From positions 310,001-374,000 of the forward strand of contig NZ_CP069302.1 in assembly GCF_016839145.1 (NCBI RefSeq): DNA of 64,000 nt. The letters are read 5' to 3'. Both the position numbers and the translations under genes were made by a program. A model generated the notes under the pieces. It did no database searches. It had not been told where the DNA came from and saw only the letters and a list, made by a program, of their open reading frames with translations. This document shows positions 26,296 through 34,803 of the stretch, piece by piece. Source of the DNA: Shinella sp. PSBB067. GTDB lineage: Bacteria > Pseudomonadota > Alphaproteobacteria > Rhizobiales > Rhizobiaceae. The number at the start of each line of letters is the position of its first letter. Position 1 is the first letter of the stretch.

Positions 26296-26359
26296 GCCGC
26301 GGCTCGGCGAAGATCAAAGGGCGGCATGTCGCCGCGAAGTAATTCCCTCCAAATGCGGA

Positions 26360-27061
26360 TCACTCGAACAGGTCGGGATTGTCGGCCTCGATCTGCGGCA
26401 GGTCGGCGAGGATGCCGTTGAGGTGGCTGCGCATGGCCGTTTCGGCGGCGTCGGCGTTTCGTGTGTCGATGGCGTCGATGATCGCCTCGTGCTCGGCGAT
26501 CAGCCGCGTCATCGAATCGGGGTGGCGGAGCTGGAGGTTGCAGACCCGGTCCATATGCGCCTTGATGTCCGAGATGGCGTTCCAGGCAAGGCCGCAGCCG
26601 GCGCCTTGCGCAATGGCGATGTGAAACTGCTCGTCCTCGCGGCGGAAGGCGTTGTGGTCGTGCGCCTCCATCGCCGCCTTCTGGCGGGAAAGGATCGTGT
26701 CGATCCGTCGCCGCGTCCAGCTATCGAAGGTCTCGCTGGCGCGGCGGGCGACGGCGGTCTCGATCGCCTCGCGCACGAAGCGCGCCTCCATCATCTGCCG
26801 CGCGGAGATGCGCACGACGACCGTGCCCCGGTTCGGGCGGATATCCACCAGCTTCGATTTGCCAAGCGCGATCAGCGCCTCGCGCACCGGCTGGCGCGAC
26901 ACGCCCATGCGCGTCGCGATCTCCTGTTCGGAAAGCCGGGTGCCGGGGGCGAGTTCCAGCCGGATGATGGATTCGCGCAGGTCCCGCTCCACCTGCGCCG
27001 CCGCGGTTTCGCCGGTGTCGATCTTCAGGGATTCAAGGTTCATGTCTTTTGCCGCCGTCAT
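26360..27061 (-). CDS. GntR-family (FCD type) regulator of the uronate operon
   Basis: A 233-residue FadR-subfamily regulator. The wHTH (residues ~25-85) includes LAPGTRLSEQEIATRMGVSRQPVREALIALGKSKLVDIRPNRGTVV. The all-helical FCD ligand domain follows with its metal-type residues, for example HIAIAQGAG and IAEHEAIIDAIDTRNADAAETAMRSHL. It is divergent from the aldehyde dehydrogenase / transporter / kdu operon, the usual place for its regulator. A hexuronate or 2-keto-3-deoxygluconate-like inducer is inferred. Start may be 27061 or the internal ATG at 27043. Confidence 0.86.
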   Translation of the reverse strand: MTAAKDMNLESLKIDTGETAAAQVERDLRESIIRLELAPGTRLSEQEIATRMGVSRQPVREALIALGKSKLVDIRPNRGTVVVRISARQMMEARFVREAIETAVARRASETFDSWTRRRIDTILSRQKAAMEAHDHNAFRREDEQFHIAIAQGAGCGLAWNAISDIKAHMDRVCNLQLRHPDSMTRLIAEHEAIIDAIDTRNADAAETAMRSHLNGILADLPQIEADNPDLFE

Positions 27062-27084
27062 CCGTTGACATCCAATTTAAACCA

Positions 27085-27100
27085 CCATACAGTACCATAC
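27085..27100. promoter_or_regulatory. Candidate GntR operator between regulator and uronate operon
   Basis: CCATAC occurs twice (27085-27090 and 27095-27100), exactly one helical turn apart. It is read on the other strand as GTATGG-TACT-GTATGG and centred on GTAC, typical of FCD-GntR sites. It lies in the 124-bp divergent promoter region, 24 bp from the regulator start. Confidence 0.5.
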
Positions 27101-27185
27101 AATTCAGATGCAACAGAAATCCGGCGGCCTGAAAGCCGGATGAACAGGGAGGGGCCGGTGCCACAAGGCCGGCCTGAAGACGATA

Positions 27186-28700
27186 TTGCTGTCCAATTTC
27201 ATTGCGCCCGATTCCAGCGATGCCCGCCTCGGCATTAAATCCCGCTACCGGATGCTTGTCGATGGCAAGTCTGTCGACGCAGCTTCAGGCAAGACCATCG
27301 ACCGCGTGAGCCCGGGCCATGCCGGCGTCGTGGTGGGCACCTGGCCCGAAGCCTCGGCGGACGATGTGCGCAAGGCCATCGCGGCCGCGCGGCGCGCCTT
27401 CGATAGCGGCCCTTGGCCGCGCATGTCGGGCGCCGAGCGCTCGCGCCTGATGTTCAAGGTGGCGGACCTGATCCTTGCCCATCAGGAGGATCTGGCGCTC
27501 ACCGAGAGCCTGGAGGTCGGCAAGCCGATCGCCCAGGCCCGCGGCGAGATCGGCTTCTGCGCCGACCTCTGGTCCTATGCGGCCGGCCAGGCCCGCGCAT
27601 TGGAGGGCCAGAGCCACAACAATATCGGCGACGACCGCCTCGGCCTCGTGCTGCGCGAGCCGGTCGGCGTCGTCGGCATCATCACGCCGTGGAACTTCCC
27701 CTTCATCATCGCCTCCGAGCGCGTGCCGTGGGCGATCGGCGCCGGCTGCACGGTGGTGCTGAAGCCCTCCGAATTCACCTCCGGCACCTCGATCCGCATG
27801 GCGGAACTGGCGCGCGAGGCCGGCATTCCCGATGGCGTCTTCAACGTCGTCACCGGCTATGGCGACCCGGCAGGCCAGGTGCTGGCGGAAGACCCGGGTG
27901 TCGACATGATCGCCTTCACCGGCTCGGTGCGCGTCGGCACCAAGCTTGGCGAGATCGCGGCGCGCAGCGTCAAGCGCGTCGGGTTGGAGCTCGGCGGCAA
28001 GGGGCCGCAGATCGTCTTCGCCGACGCGGATCTCGAAGCGGCGGCCGACGGCATCGCCTATGGCGTCTACCACAATGCCGGCCAGTGCTGCATTTCCGGC
28101 AGCCGGCTGCTGGTGCAGGAAGGCATCCGCGACGCATTGATGGAGCGCCTCCTCGACATTTCCCGCAAGGTGACCTTCGGCGACCCGCTGAACGAGCGCA
28201 CCAGGATCGGTGCCATGATATCCGAAGCGCATGCCGAGAAGGTGCATTCCTATGTGGAGGCCGGCGTCGCCTCGGGCGCGGAACTGCTGCTCGGCGGCGA
28301 GAGGGTCGGCAGGCAGGCCGGGCTCTACTACGCCCCGACCGTCTTTGCCGGCGTCACGCCCGACATGTCGATCGCCCGGGAGGAGATTTTCGGGCCGGTG
28401 CTGTCGACGCTGACCTTCAGGACGGCGGACGAGGCCGTGGCGCTCGCCAACGGAACCGAATTCGGCCTGTCGGCCTCGGTCTGGTCGACCAATCTGGAAA
28501 ACGCGCTGCAGAGCATCCGCCGCATCCGCGCCGGCCGCTGCTGGATCAACAGCGTGATCGACGGCACGCCGGAACTGCCGATCGGCGGCTACAAGAAGAG
28601 CGGCCTCGGCCGCGAGCTCGGCCGCTACGGCTTCGACGAATATTCCCAGTTCAAGGGCGTGCACGTCACGCTCGGGCGCCCGGCGCCCTGGTTCGGGTAA
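27186..28700 (+). CDS. NAD(P)-dependent aldehyde dehydrogenase
   Basis: A ~500-residue aldehyde dehydrogenase. Visible are GIITPWNFPFIIASERVPWAIGAGCTVVLKPSEFT (cofactor cleft), the catalytic glutamate in GLELGGKGPQIVFADAD, the catalytic cysteine in YHNAGQCCISGSRLLV, and EEIFGPVLSTLTF. The family does not fix the substrate. As first gene of the uronate operon it may oxidise a sugar-acid-derived semialdehyde (for example alpha-ketoglutarate semialdehyde). The start is uncertain: TTG at 27186 keeps the whole conserved N-terminus, while ATG at 27252 would cut 22 residues. Confidence 0.82.
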   Translation: MLSNFIAPDSSDARLGIKSRYRMLVDGKSVDAASGKTIDRVSPGHAGVVVGTWPEASADDVRKAIAAARRAFDSGPWPRMSGAERSRLMFKVADLILAHQEDLALTESLEVGKPIAQARGEIGFCADLWSYAAGQARALEGQSHNNIGDDRLGLVLREPVGVVGIITPWNFPFIIASERVPWAIGAGCTVVLKPSEFTSGTSIRMAELAREAGIPDGVFNVVTGYGDPAGQVLAEDPGVDMIAFTGSVRVGTKLGEIAARSVKRVGLELGGKGPQIVFADADLEAAADGIAYGVYHNAGQCCISGSRLLVQEGIRDALMERLLDISRKVTFGDPLNERTRIGAMISEAHAEKVHSYVEAGVASGAELLLGGERVGRQAGLYYAPTVFAGVTPDMSIAREEIFGPVLSTLTFRTADEAVALANGTEFGLSASVWSTNLENALQSIRRIRAGRCWINSVIDGTPELPIGGYKKSGLGRELGRYGFDEYSQFKGVHVTLGRPAPWFG

Positions 28701-28731
28701 CCGGCCGCATCTTGCGGCATGAGGAGGAAAA

Positions 28732-28792
28732 TCTCGGCTGGCGTGATCTTTGGTCGGAGCCCGCCAGCCGAGACTCGGGTCTTTTGGACCCG
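28732..28792 (+). promoter_or_regulatory. Two tandem hairpins between aldehyde dehydrogenase and transporter genes
   Basis: TCTCGGCTGGCG (28732-28743) and CGCCAGCCGAGA (28762-28773) form a 12-bp perfect stem with an 18-nt loop. Directly after, CGGGTC (28776-28781) and GACCCG (28787-28792) form a second hairpin with loop TTTTG. They lie 30 bp before the binding-protein start. They could be an attenuator, an RNA-processing site that raises downstream expression, or a partial terminator. Confidence 0.6.
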
Positions 28793-28821
28793 CATTGCAC
28801 ATCCAAAGGGAGGATACGCAA

Positions 28822-29772
28822 ATGAGATTGACCAGGTTGAGAACCGCCGCATTGGCTGCGGGCCTGACCACCATGATGGCGTCGACGGCGCTTGCCGCAG
28901 ACGTCAAGGCCACGATGATCATCTACCTCGATCCGAGTGTCCAGTTCTTTAATCCGGTGGTGAAGGGCGCGCAAGACGCTGCCGCCCAGTTCGGCGTCGA
29001 TCTCGACGTGCAATATGCCAACAACGATCCGGTGCGCCAGAACGACCTGATCGAAAGCGCGACGGCGAGCGGCGTCGACGGCATCGCGGTCGCGATCTCC
29101 TCGTCGGACGCCTTCGACGAGAGCATCTGCGCGGCGGTCAAGGCCGGCATCGTCGTCATCGGCTTCAACAACGACGACCTCGACGGCGCCAAGGGCAATT
29201 GCCGCCAGGCCTATGTCGGCATGGACGAATTCGCCTCGGGCTACGAGCTCGGCAACCGCATGATCAAGGAATTCGGCCTGAAGTCCGGCGACGTCGTCTT
29301 CAACCCGCGCGAAATCCCCGAGGCGAGCTTCGCGGTCGCCCGCGGCGGCGGCATCGAGAAGGCGATGACGGAGGCCGGCATCAAGGTGGAGACGGTGCGC
29401 GCCGGCCTCGATCCGGCCGAGGCGCAGAACATCATGGCGCAGTTCCTCATCGCCAATCCGAACGTGAAGGCGCTGTTCGGCACGGGGTCGGTCACCTCGA
29501 CGGTCGGCGCGGGCGCCATCAAGGATGCCGGCGTGGACATCCCCTTCGGCGGCTTCGACCTTGCCGTCGAGATCGTCAATGCGGTGGAGTCCGGCGCGAT
29601 GTTCGCGACCATGGACCAGCAGCCCTATCTCCAGGGCTACTATCCCATCGCGCAGATCGCGCTTTCCAAGAAATACGGGCTGACCCCGACCGACATCGAC
29701 ACGGGGCAGGGCGCCTTCCTCGACAAGTCGCGCATCAGTTCGGTCAAGCCGCTGATCGGCAGCTTCCGCTAA
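28822..29772 (+). CDS. Sugar/uronate ABC transporter periplasmic binding protein
   Basis: A 316-residue type I binding protein of the FrcB/RbsB group. Signal peptide residues 1-25 (MRLTRLRTAALAAGLTT, cleavage after ALA). The mature part has MIIYLDPSVQFFNPVVKGAQDAA, VDGIAVAISSSDAFD, a hinge GFNNDDLDG and GTGSVTSTVGAGAIKDAG. GGGAGG precedes the ATG at 28822; the upstream frame from 28750 is untranslated leader. With the following permease and single-domain ATPase it forms a complete importer, presumably for an oligo- or monouronate given kduI-kduD-kdgF downstream. Confidence 0.87.
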   Translation: MRLTRLRTAALAAGLTTMMASTALAADVKATMIIYLDPSVQFFNPVVKGAQDAAAQFGVDLDVQYANNDPVRQNDLIESATASGVDGIAVAISSSDAFDESICAAVKAGIVVIGFNNDDLDGAKGNCRQAYVGMDEFASGYELGNRMIKEFGLKSGDVVFNPREIPEASFAVARGGGIEKAMTEAGIKVETVRAGLDPAEAQNIMAQFLIANPNVKALFGTGSVTSTVGAGAIKDAGVDIPFGGFDLAVEIVNAVESGAMFATMDQQPYLQGYYPIAQIALSKKYGLTPTDIDTGQGAFLDKSRISSVKPLIGSFR

Positions 29773-29786
29773 CCGCGTCAAGAGCG

Positions 29787-29811
29787 AACCTGCCGGCATG
29801 TCCGGCGGGTT
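29787..29811 (+). terminator. Intercistronic hairpin after the binding-protein gene
   Basis: AACCTGCCGG (29787-29796) and CCGGCGGGTT (29802-29811) form a 10-bp stem with one wobble pair and a 5-nt loop, 15 bp after the stop. Such hairpins often stabilise the binding-protein mRNA and lower permease expression. It is probably not a full stop, because the permease has no other promoter that I can see. Confidence 0.55.
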
Positions 29812-29841
29812 CCCCGTTCCCCAACGACCGAGTGCCAGACC

Positions 29842-30861
29842 GTGACACCCATCCTTGCCGACAGTGCCGCGCCCCGCTCGCGCACGCAAAGACAGTCCAT
29901 CCTCAAACAGATCATGGGCATGCCCGCGGGGGCGATCTTCCTGGTCTTCATGACCTTGCAGATCGTCTGCATCGCCGGCGCGCTCCTCTATCCCAACGAG
30001 TTCCGCTACCTCTCGCCGCAGAACCTGACGATCCTGATGAAGGCCATTCCCGTGCTCGGCTGCCTGGCGCTCGGCGCCGGCGTGCTGATGATCGCCGGCG
30101 AATTCGACCTTTCCATCGGCTCCGTCTACACCTTCACCGCCGTCCTGATGGCGAGCCTCGTCGGGGCCGGCGTCAGCGCCTTCGTCGCTGCACCGCTCGG
30201 CATCGTCGTCGGCCTCATGATCGGGCTTCTGAACGGCCACATCACCCTTCGCTTCGGCCTGCCGTCCTTCATCGTGACGCTCGGCGGCCTGCTCTTCTGG
30301 CGCGGCGCGGTCCTGCTCTACAACGGTGCGGTCCAGGTGCGCTTCGACCCCGAGCCGGCCTTCACCAGCCTCTTTTCCGGCACGCTGCTCGGCATCAACG
30401 CCGCCTTCATCTGGATCGTCCTCCTCGTCGTCGGCTTCCATTTCCTGCTGCACCGCCACCGCTTCGGCAACCACGTCTTCGCCACGGGCGGCAATCGCGG
30501 CGCCGCCGAGGCGATCGGCATCAACACCAATCGCGTCAAGCTCGTCGCATTCGCCATTGCGGGCGGCATGGCGGCGGTCGCGGGCATTCTCGCCACCGCC
30601 CGCGTCGGCAGCGTGCAGCCGGGGCAGGGCGCGGGCCTCGAACTCCAGGCGATCGCGGCCTGCGTCATCGGCGGCCTGTCGCTGCGCGGCGGACGCGGCT
30701 CGATCGTCGGCATCTTCCTCGGCGTTCTGCTCATCCACACCATCACCGACGTGCTGCTGCTCCTGCGTGCGCCCGGCTTCTATCTCGACATGTTCATCGC
30801 GACGCTGATCGTGCTGGCCGCCATCTTCAACCATCTCATCGAGCGGCGAGGGCTTGCGTGA
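29842..30861 (+). CDS. Sugar/uronate ABC transporter permease
   Basis: A 339-residue FrcC/RbsC-type permease starting with GTG. After a 25-residue cytoplasmic start come multiple membrane segments. They include the family motif LMIAGEFDLSIGSVYTFTAV, then LLNGHITLRFGLPSFIVTLGGLLFWRG and the ATPase-coupling loop ACVIGGLSLRGGRGSIVG. Its stop overlaps the ATPase start (TGATG), showing coupled translation. Substrate inferred from the operon. Confidence 0.87.
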   Translation: MTPILADSAAPRSRTQRQSILKQIMGMPAGAIFLVFMTLQIVCIAGALLYPNEFRYLSPQNLTILMKAIPVLGCLALGAGVLMIAGEFDLSIGSVYTFTAVLMASLVGAGVSAFVAAPLGIVVGLMIGLLNGHITLRFGLPSFIVTLGGLLFWRGAVLLYNGAVQVRFDPEPAFTSLFSGTLLGINAAFIWIVLLVVGFHFLLHRHRFGNHVFATGGNRGAAEAIGINTNRVKLVAFAIAGGMAAVAGILATARVGSVQPGQGAGLELQAIAACVIGGLSLRGGRGSIVGIFLGVLLIHTITDVLLLLRAPGFYLDMFIATLIVLAAIFNHLIERRGLA

Positions 30862-31598
30862 TGTCGAACCCCAATCTTCTCGAACTGCACAACATCTCCA
30901 AGAGCTTCGGCGCGCTCACGGCACTCCGCGATCTGAGCTTCCATATCGGCGAGGGGGAGGTCGTGGGCCTGCTCGGCGACAACGGTGCCGGCAAGTCGAC
31001 GACCGTCAACCTGATCTCCGGCATCCACAAGCCGACCGACGGCTATCTCAGCGTCGACGGCAAGAAGACCCTCTTCACCTGCCGCTCGGATTCGGCCGAC
31101 GCCGGCATCGAGACGATCTACCAGCACACCGCGCTGGTCGACAGCCTCTCGATCACCCGCAACATCTTCATGGGACGCGAGCTGACGGACCGCTTCGGTT
31201 TTCTCCGCCAGGCCGAGATGCGCGACATCGCCATGGAGGTGCTGCAGAACGCCGTGCATATCTCGGGCATCGATTCCCCCGATACGCTGGTCGGCAACCT
31301 CTCCGGTGGCCAGAAGCAGGCCGTCGCCATCGCCCGCGCCGTCTATTTCAAGAAGCGCGTGCTGCTGCTCGACGAGCCGACCTCGGCGCTTTCGGTGCGC
31401 GAGACGGAGGCGCTCCTGAACCAGGTGCTGAAGCTCAAGGCGGAGAACGTCTCCAGCGTGCTGGTGACGCACAACATCTACCACGCCTACCAGGTCTGCG
31501 ACCGGTTCGTCATCATGAGCCACGGCACCAAGGTCTTCGACGTCGCCAAGGCCGACACGACGATCAACCAGCTGACCGAGTATGTCGTGCTCACCTGA
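30861..31598 (+). CDS. Sugar/uronate ABC transporter ATP-binding protein, single domain
   Basis: A 245-residue ABC ATPase with Walker A LLGDNGAGKSTTVN, signature NLSGGQKQAVAIARAV, Walker B VLLLDEPTSAL and switch His in VTHNIYHAY. It has one ABC domain, unlike the double-domain EryE, so it matches the FrcA branch seen in rhizobial fructose transporters and presumably acts as a homodimer. It follows the permease with a TGATG overlap and precedes kduI by 30 bp. Confidence 0.88.
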   Translation: MSNPNLLELHNISKSFGALTALRDLSFHIGEGEVVGLLGDNGAGKSTTVNLISGIHKPTDGYLSVDGKKTLFTCRSDSADAGIETIYQHTALVDSLSITRNIFMGRELTDRFGFLRQAEMRDIAMEVLQNAVHISGIDSPDTLVGNLSGGQKQAVAIARAVYFKKRVLLLDEPTSALSVRETEALLNQVLKLKAENVSSVLVTHNIYHAYQVCDRFVIMSHGTKVFDVAKADTTINQLTEYVVLT

Positions 31599-31628
31599 TC
31601 CCATTCCTGAAAGCAAGAGGCAGATGCC

Positions 31629-32471
31629 GTGACTATTTCCGTATCAGTACGCCAGGTCGTCGGGCCCGAGGATGCCGCAAGGCGCAACACGCAGGGCCTG
31701 CGCGACGGCTTCGTCATCGAGGCGCTGTTCCAGCCGGGCAGGGTCAACCTGACCTACTCCCATCTCGACCGGATGATCGTCGGCGGCGTGGTTCCGACCG
31801 CGCAGACGCTCGTCGTGGACCGGGTCGTCGAGACCGGTACGGAGCAGTTCCTCGAGCGCCGCGAGGCCGCCATCGTCAATATCGGCGGTGCCGGTGTCGT
31901 GCGCGTCGGCGGCAGGGACTACGCGCTCGGCTTCCAGGAAGCGCTTTATGTCGGCATGGGGGAGGGCGCGCTTGCCTTTGCCAGCGACGATGCGGGCGAG
32001 CCCGCCCTGTTCTACCTGCTCAGCGCCCCCGCGCACCGCATCTGCCGGACGGTCCACATCACGCGGGAGATGGCGCGGAAGGTCGTCCTCGGCTCGGCGG
32101 AGGAGTCCAATGCCCGCACCATCAACCAGTATGTGCACCCGGATGTCTGCGAGAGCTGCCAGTTGCTCGTCGGCCTGACGATGTTCGAGCCCGGCTCGGT
32201 CTGGAACACCATGCCGGCGCATGTGCACGACCGGCGCATGGAGGTCTATCTCTATTTCGGCATGGAGGAGGCGACGCGCATCTTCCATTTCATGGGGGAG
32301 CCGGGCGAGACGCGGCATGTCGTGCTGAAGAACCGTGAGGCGGTCCTGTCGCCGGGCTGGTCTATCCATTCGGGCGCGGGCACGGGGCGCTACGCCTTCA
32401 TCTGGGCCATGGCGGGCGACAACATGAGCTTCACCGACATGGACAAGGTGCCGATGGACGCGCTGCGATGA
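31629..32471 (+). CDS. kduI: 5-keto-4-deoxyuronate isomerase
   Basis: A 280-residue double-cupin enzyme converting 5-keto-4-deoxyuronate (DKI) to 2,5-diketo-3-deoxygluconate in breakdown of unsaturated uronates from pectin-like polymers. The metal site is complete: H198 and H200 in PAHVHDRRMEVY, E205, and H247 in SIHSGAGTG. N-terminal DGFVIEALFQPGRVNLTYSHLDRMIVGG is also characteristic. Starts with GTG. Its stop overlaps kduD (ATGA). The length matches E. coli KduI (~278). Confidence 0.93.
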   Translation: MTISVSVRQVVGPEDAARRNTQGLRDGFVIEALFQPGRVNLTYSHLDRMIVGGVVPTAQTLVVDRVVETGTEQFLERREAAIVNIGGAGVVRVGGRDYALGFQEALYVGMGEGALAFASDDAGEPALFYLLSAPAHRICRTVHITREMARKVVLGSAEESNARTINQYVHPDVCESCQLLVGLTMFEPGSVWNTMPAHVHDRRMEVYLYFGMEEATRIFHFMGEPGETRHVVLKNREAVLSPGWSIHSGAGTGRYAFIWAMAGDNMSFTDMDKVPMDALR

Positions 32472-33223
32472 CGATGTTCGATCTGTCCGGCCGCTGGGCG
32501 ATCGTCACCGGCGCCAATACCGGCATCGGCCGGGCCATTGCGGCAGGGCTCGCCGGAGCGGGCGCCGACGTCGTCGGCGTCGGACGCTCCGCCATGACGG
32601 AGACGGAGGCGGACGTCACGGCCGCCGGCCGGCGGTTCGTCGCGGTCGCTGCCGATCTTTCGAAGCCGGGCATTGCCGGCACGGTGATCGCCGAGGCGCT
32701 GGCGGCCGGCGCCACGCCCGACATCCTCGTCAACAATGCCGGCATCATCCGCCGCGCCGATGCGCTGGATTTTTCGCAGGAGGACTGGGATGCGGTGATC
32801 GACACCAACCTGAAGTCCGTCTTCTTCCTGTGCCAGGCCTTCGCGAAAGCCGCGATCGCCGCCGGCCGCAAGGCGAAGATCATCAACATCGCCTCGCTCC
32901 TTTCCTTCCAGGGCGGCATCCGCGCGCCCTCCTACACGGCGGCGAAGAGCGGCCTTGCCGGCCTGACGAAGCTGATGGCGAACGAATGGGCGCCGCGCGG
33001 CATCAACGTCAATGCCATCGCGCCCGGCTATGTCGAGACCAACAACACGACGGCCCTCAGGGCCGATGCCGAGCGGAGCGCCGACATCCTGAAGCGCATT
33101 CCGGCCGGCCGGTGGGCGCGGCCGGACGACATGGCCGGCGCCGCCGTCTTCCTTGCATCCCCGGCATCCGATTATGTCCATGGCGCCATCCTGCCGGTGG
33201 ACGGCGGGTGGCTTGCCCGGTAG
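32468..33223 (+). CDS. kduD: 2-deoxy-D-gluconate 3-dehydrogenase (SDR family)
   Basis: A 251-residue short-chain dehydrogenase that reduces 2,5-diketo-3-deoxygluconate to 2-keto-3-deoxygluconate. It has the NAD(P) motif VTGANTGIGRAIAAGLAGAG, ILVNNAGIIRR, the catalytic serine in INIASLLSF and YTAAKSG (Tyr and Lys). The C-terminus GAILPVDGGWLAR is typical. Coupled to kduI by a 4-bp overlap. KdgK and KdgA, needed to finish the route, are not in this window. Confidence 0.92.
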   Translation: MTMFDLSGRWAIVTGANTGIGRAIAAGLAGAGADVVGVGRSAMTETEADVTAAGRRFVAVAADLSKPGIAGTVIAEALAAGATPDILVNNAGIIRRADALDFSQEDWDAVIDTNLKSVFFLCQAFAKAAIAAGRKAKIINIASLLSFQGGIRAPSYTAAKSGLAGLTKLMANEWAPRGINVNAIAPGYVETNNTTALRADAERSADILKRIPAGRWARPDDMAGAAVFLASPASDYVHGAILPVDGGWLAR

Positions 33224-33231
33224 GAGAACCC

Positions 33232-33558
33232 ATGACGCACTACACCCTGCCCGAAAACACCGTCTGGACCGAAGTCGCTCCCGGCAATCGCCGCGCGGTG
33301 CTGAGCGAGCGCCCGGAATTGATGCTCGTCGCCTTCCGTTTCGAGGAAGGCGCCGTCGGCGCCCTGCATTCCCATCCGCACACGCAGGTGAGCTACGTCG
33401 CCGAAGGCGCCTTCGATGTCACGGTGGACGGCATCACCACCCGCCTTGCCGCCGGAAGCAGCTTCATCGTCGCCCCGAACCTCGTCCACGGCGTCGTCGC
33501 GCTGACGCCGGGCCTGCTGATCGATACGTTCACGCCGCGGCGAGACGATTTCCTGTAA
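33232..33558 (+). CDS. kdgF: KdgF-like cupin, unsaturated uronate ring opening
   Basis: A 108-residue single cupin with metal ligands in GALHSHPHTQVSYVAEG (H46, H48, Q52) and APNLVHGV (H86), the layout of KdgF. KdgF linearises 4,5-unsaturated galacturonate or mannuronate to 5-keto-4-deoxyuronate, the substrate of KduI. It begins 8 bp after kduD, and kduI-kduD-kdgF completes the front end of the pathway. Small cupins are versatile, but size, metal residues and context all agree. The following 267 bp (33559-33825) hold no gene I can support. Confidence 0.88.
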   Translation: MTHYTLPENTVWTEVAPGNRRAVLSERPELMLVAFRFEEGAVGALHSHPHTQVSYVAEGAFDVTVDGITTRLAAGSSFIVAPNLVHGVVALTPGLLIDTFTPRRDDFL

Positions 33559-33825
33559 CGGGACAGCGGCCGGATTGCCGCGGCGCCATCGCCCTTCACG
33601 ATGCCTATCTGGCAGGTGGTCGCCGCCGGAATGCCGCAGGAGGTGCCGTCGGCGGATCTGATTTCCCTCGTCCTCGGCGTGCGGTGCGCGGCCGGTACAA
33701 TCTTCAACACGCGATGGATTGAAGCGGAAGGCGCAAGGATAATTCCTCACCTGGATGCCGGGAACAATGTGGCCGGCAAGCTGTTCCTATCGAGCCTGCT
33801 CAAAGGCTAGAACGAGGAAAAATCC

Positions 33826-34143
33826 ATGAAAAAGCTTATCCTAGCTGCTGCGCTTCTGGGCGCATCGACCCTTGGCGCCTTCGCGCAGACGTCCACGGCT
33901 CCGGCGACCGACGGCGATACGCCGGCCGTGGCCACGCCGGACAGCAAGAACGCGACCGCCCCCGTCGAGGGTGCGAACAGCTTCACCGAAGCCCAGGCGC
34001 AGGAGCGCCTTACCGAGGCGGGCTATGCTGACGTCACCGGCCTCACCCTCGACGGCAAGGGCGTCTGGCGCGCCAAGGCGATGAAGGACGGCAAGTCCGT
34101 GGATGTCGCCCTCGACTACCAGGGCAACATCGTCGCCAACTAA
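33826..34143 (+). CDS. Small secreted protein, PepSY-like
   Basis: A 105-residue protein with a signal peptide (residues 1-20, MKKLILAAALLGASTLGAFA), a Thr/Pro/Ala-rich linker to residue ~45, and a compact C-terminal domain. That domain reads EAQAQERLTEAGYADVTGLTLDGKGVWRAKAMKDGKSVDVALDYQGNIV, in the manner of PepSY/YpmB-like small domains. It is periplasmic; function unknown. GAGGAAAAA precedes the ATG. It is followed 23 bp later by the stress-type gene, so the pair may be co-transcribed. Confidence 0.75.
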   Translation: MKKLILAAALLGASTLGAFAQTSTAPATDGDTPAVATPDSKNATAPVEGANSFTEAQAQERLTEAGYADVTGLTLDGKGVWRAKAMKDGKSVDVALDYQGNIVAN

Positions 34144-34166
34144 CCCCCAGCCTCCAGGAGATTTCC

Positions 34167-34760
34167 ATGAAAACGGTTACAGCACTTTTTGACGATTATT
34201 CCGATGCGAGCGCGGCCGTCAGCGCCCTTGAAGCGCGCGGCGTGCCTTCCAGCGACATCAGCATCGTCTCCAACAATGCAGACGACCGCTACGGCAAGGA
34301 AAGCAACGCGGCCGAGGGTGCCGGAGCCGGTGCGGGCATCGGCGCCGCCGTGGGCGGCGTCGGCGGCCTCCTGACCGGGCTCGGCATCATGGCGATACCC
34401 GGCGTCGGGCCTGTCGTGGCGGCGGGCTGGCTCGCGGCGACGGCGGCGGGCGCGGCTGCGGGTGCCGTTGCGGGCGGTGCCGCCGGCGGCCTGATCGGCG
34501 CGATGACGGAATCCGGCGTTCCCGAAGAGCACGCGCATGTCTATGCCGAGGGCGTACGCCGCGGCGGCACGCTCGTTACGGCGCGGGTCGATGACGGCCT
34601 TTATGCCGAGGCCGAGGCCATCCTTCGCAAATCCAACTGGGTCGATCCCGATGCGCGGCGTGCCGCCTATTCCGAAGGCGGCTGGTCCCGCTTCGACGAC
34701 ACGCTGGACCCCTACGGGCCCGCCGAGATCGAACAGGAGCGGATGCGCTACCGACGCTGA
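34167..34760 (+). CDS. General-stress-protein-17M-like protein with glycine-zipper core
   Basis: A 197-residue protein. The N-terminal domain (residues 1-50) MKTVTALFDDYSDASAAVSALEARGVPSSDISIVS is the GSP17M/YflT-like fold. The middle (residues ~52-115) is a Gly/Ala-rich double hydrophobic zipper (GAGAGIGAAVGGVGGLLTGLG and following). The C-terminal stretch YAEGVRRGGTLVTARVDDG is a second ferredoxin-like piece. Such proteins are widespread stress proteins, perhaps membrane-inserted oligomers; the role is unknown. Closed by a clear terminator hairpin. Confidence 0.78.
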   Translation: MKTVTALFDDYSDASAAVSALEARGVPSSDISIVSNNADDRYGKESNAAEGAGAGAGIGAAVGGVGGLLTGLGIMAIPGVGPVVAAGWLAATAAGAAAGAVAGGAAGGLIGAMTESGVPEEHAHVYAEGVRRGGTLVTARVDDGLYAEAEAILRKSNWVDPDARRAAYSEGGWSRFDDTLDPYGPAEIEQERMRYRR

Positions 34761-34768
34761 ATTGACGA

Positions 34769-34797
34769 GGAAAGGCCGGTATCTCTCCGGCCTTTCC
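34769..34797 (+). terminator. Rho-independent-type hairpin after the stress gene
   Basis: GGAAAGGCCGG (34769-34779) pairs perfectly with CCGGCCTTTCC (34787-34797) with a 7-nt loop, 9 bp past the stop codon. The downstream DUF72 gene starts 7 bp later. Confidence 0.75.
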
Positions 34798-34803
34798 CGA
34801 TCC

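Noticed and set aside
28666..30834. 722-residue open frame on the minus strand
   Set aside because: It runs antisense to the ABC transporter genes, is rich in Asp/Arg/Gly/His and lacks any family motif; a high-GC shadow.
33601..33810. 69-residue open frame after kdgF
   Set aside because: No ribosome site, no motif, and it lies in a likely promoter region of the secreted protein gene.
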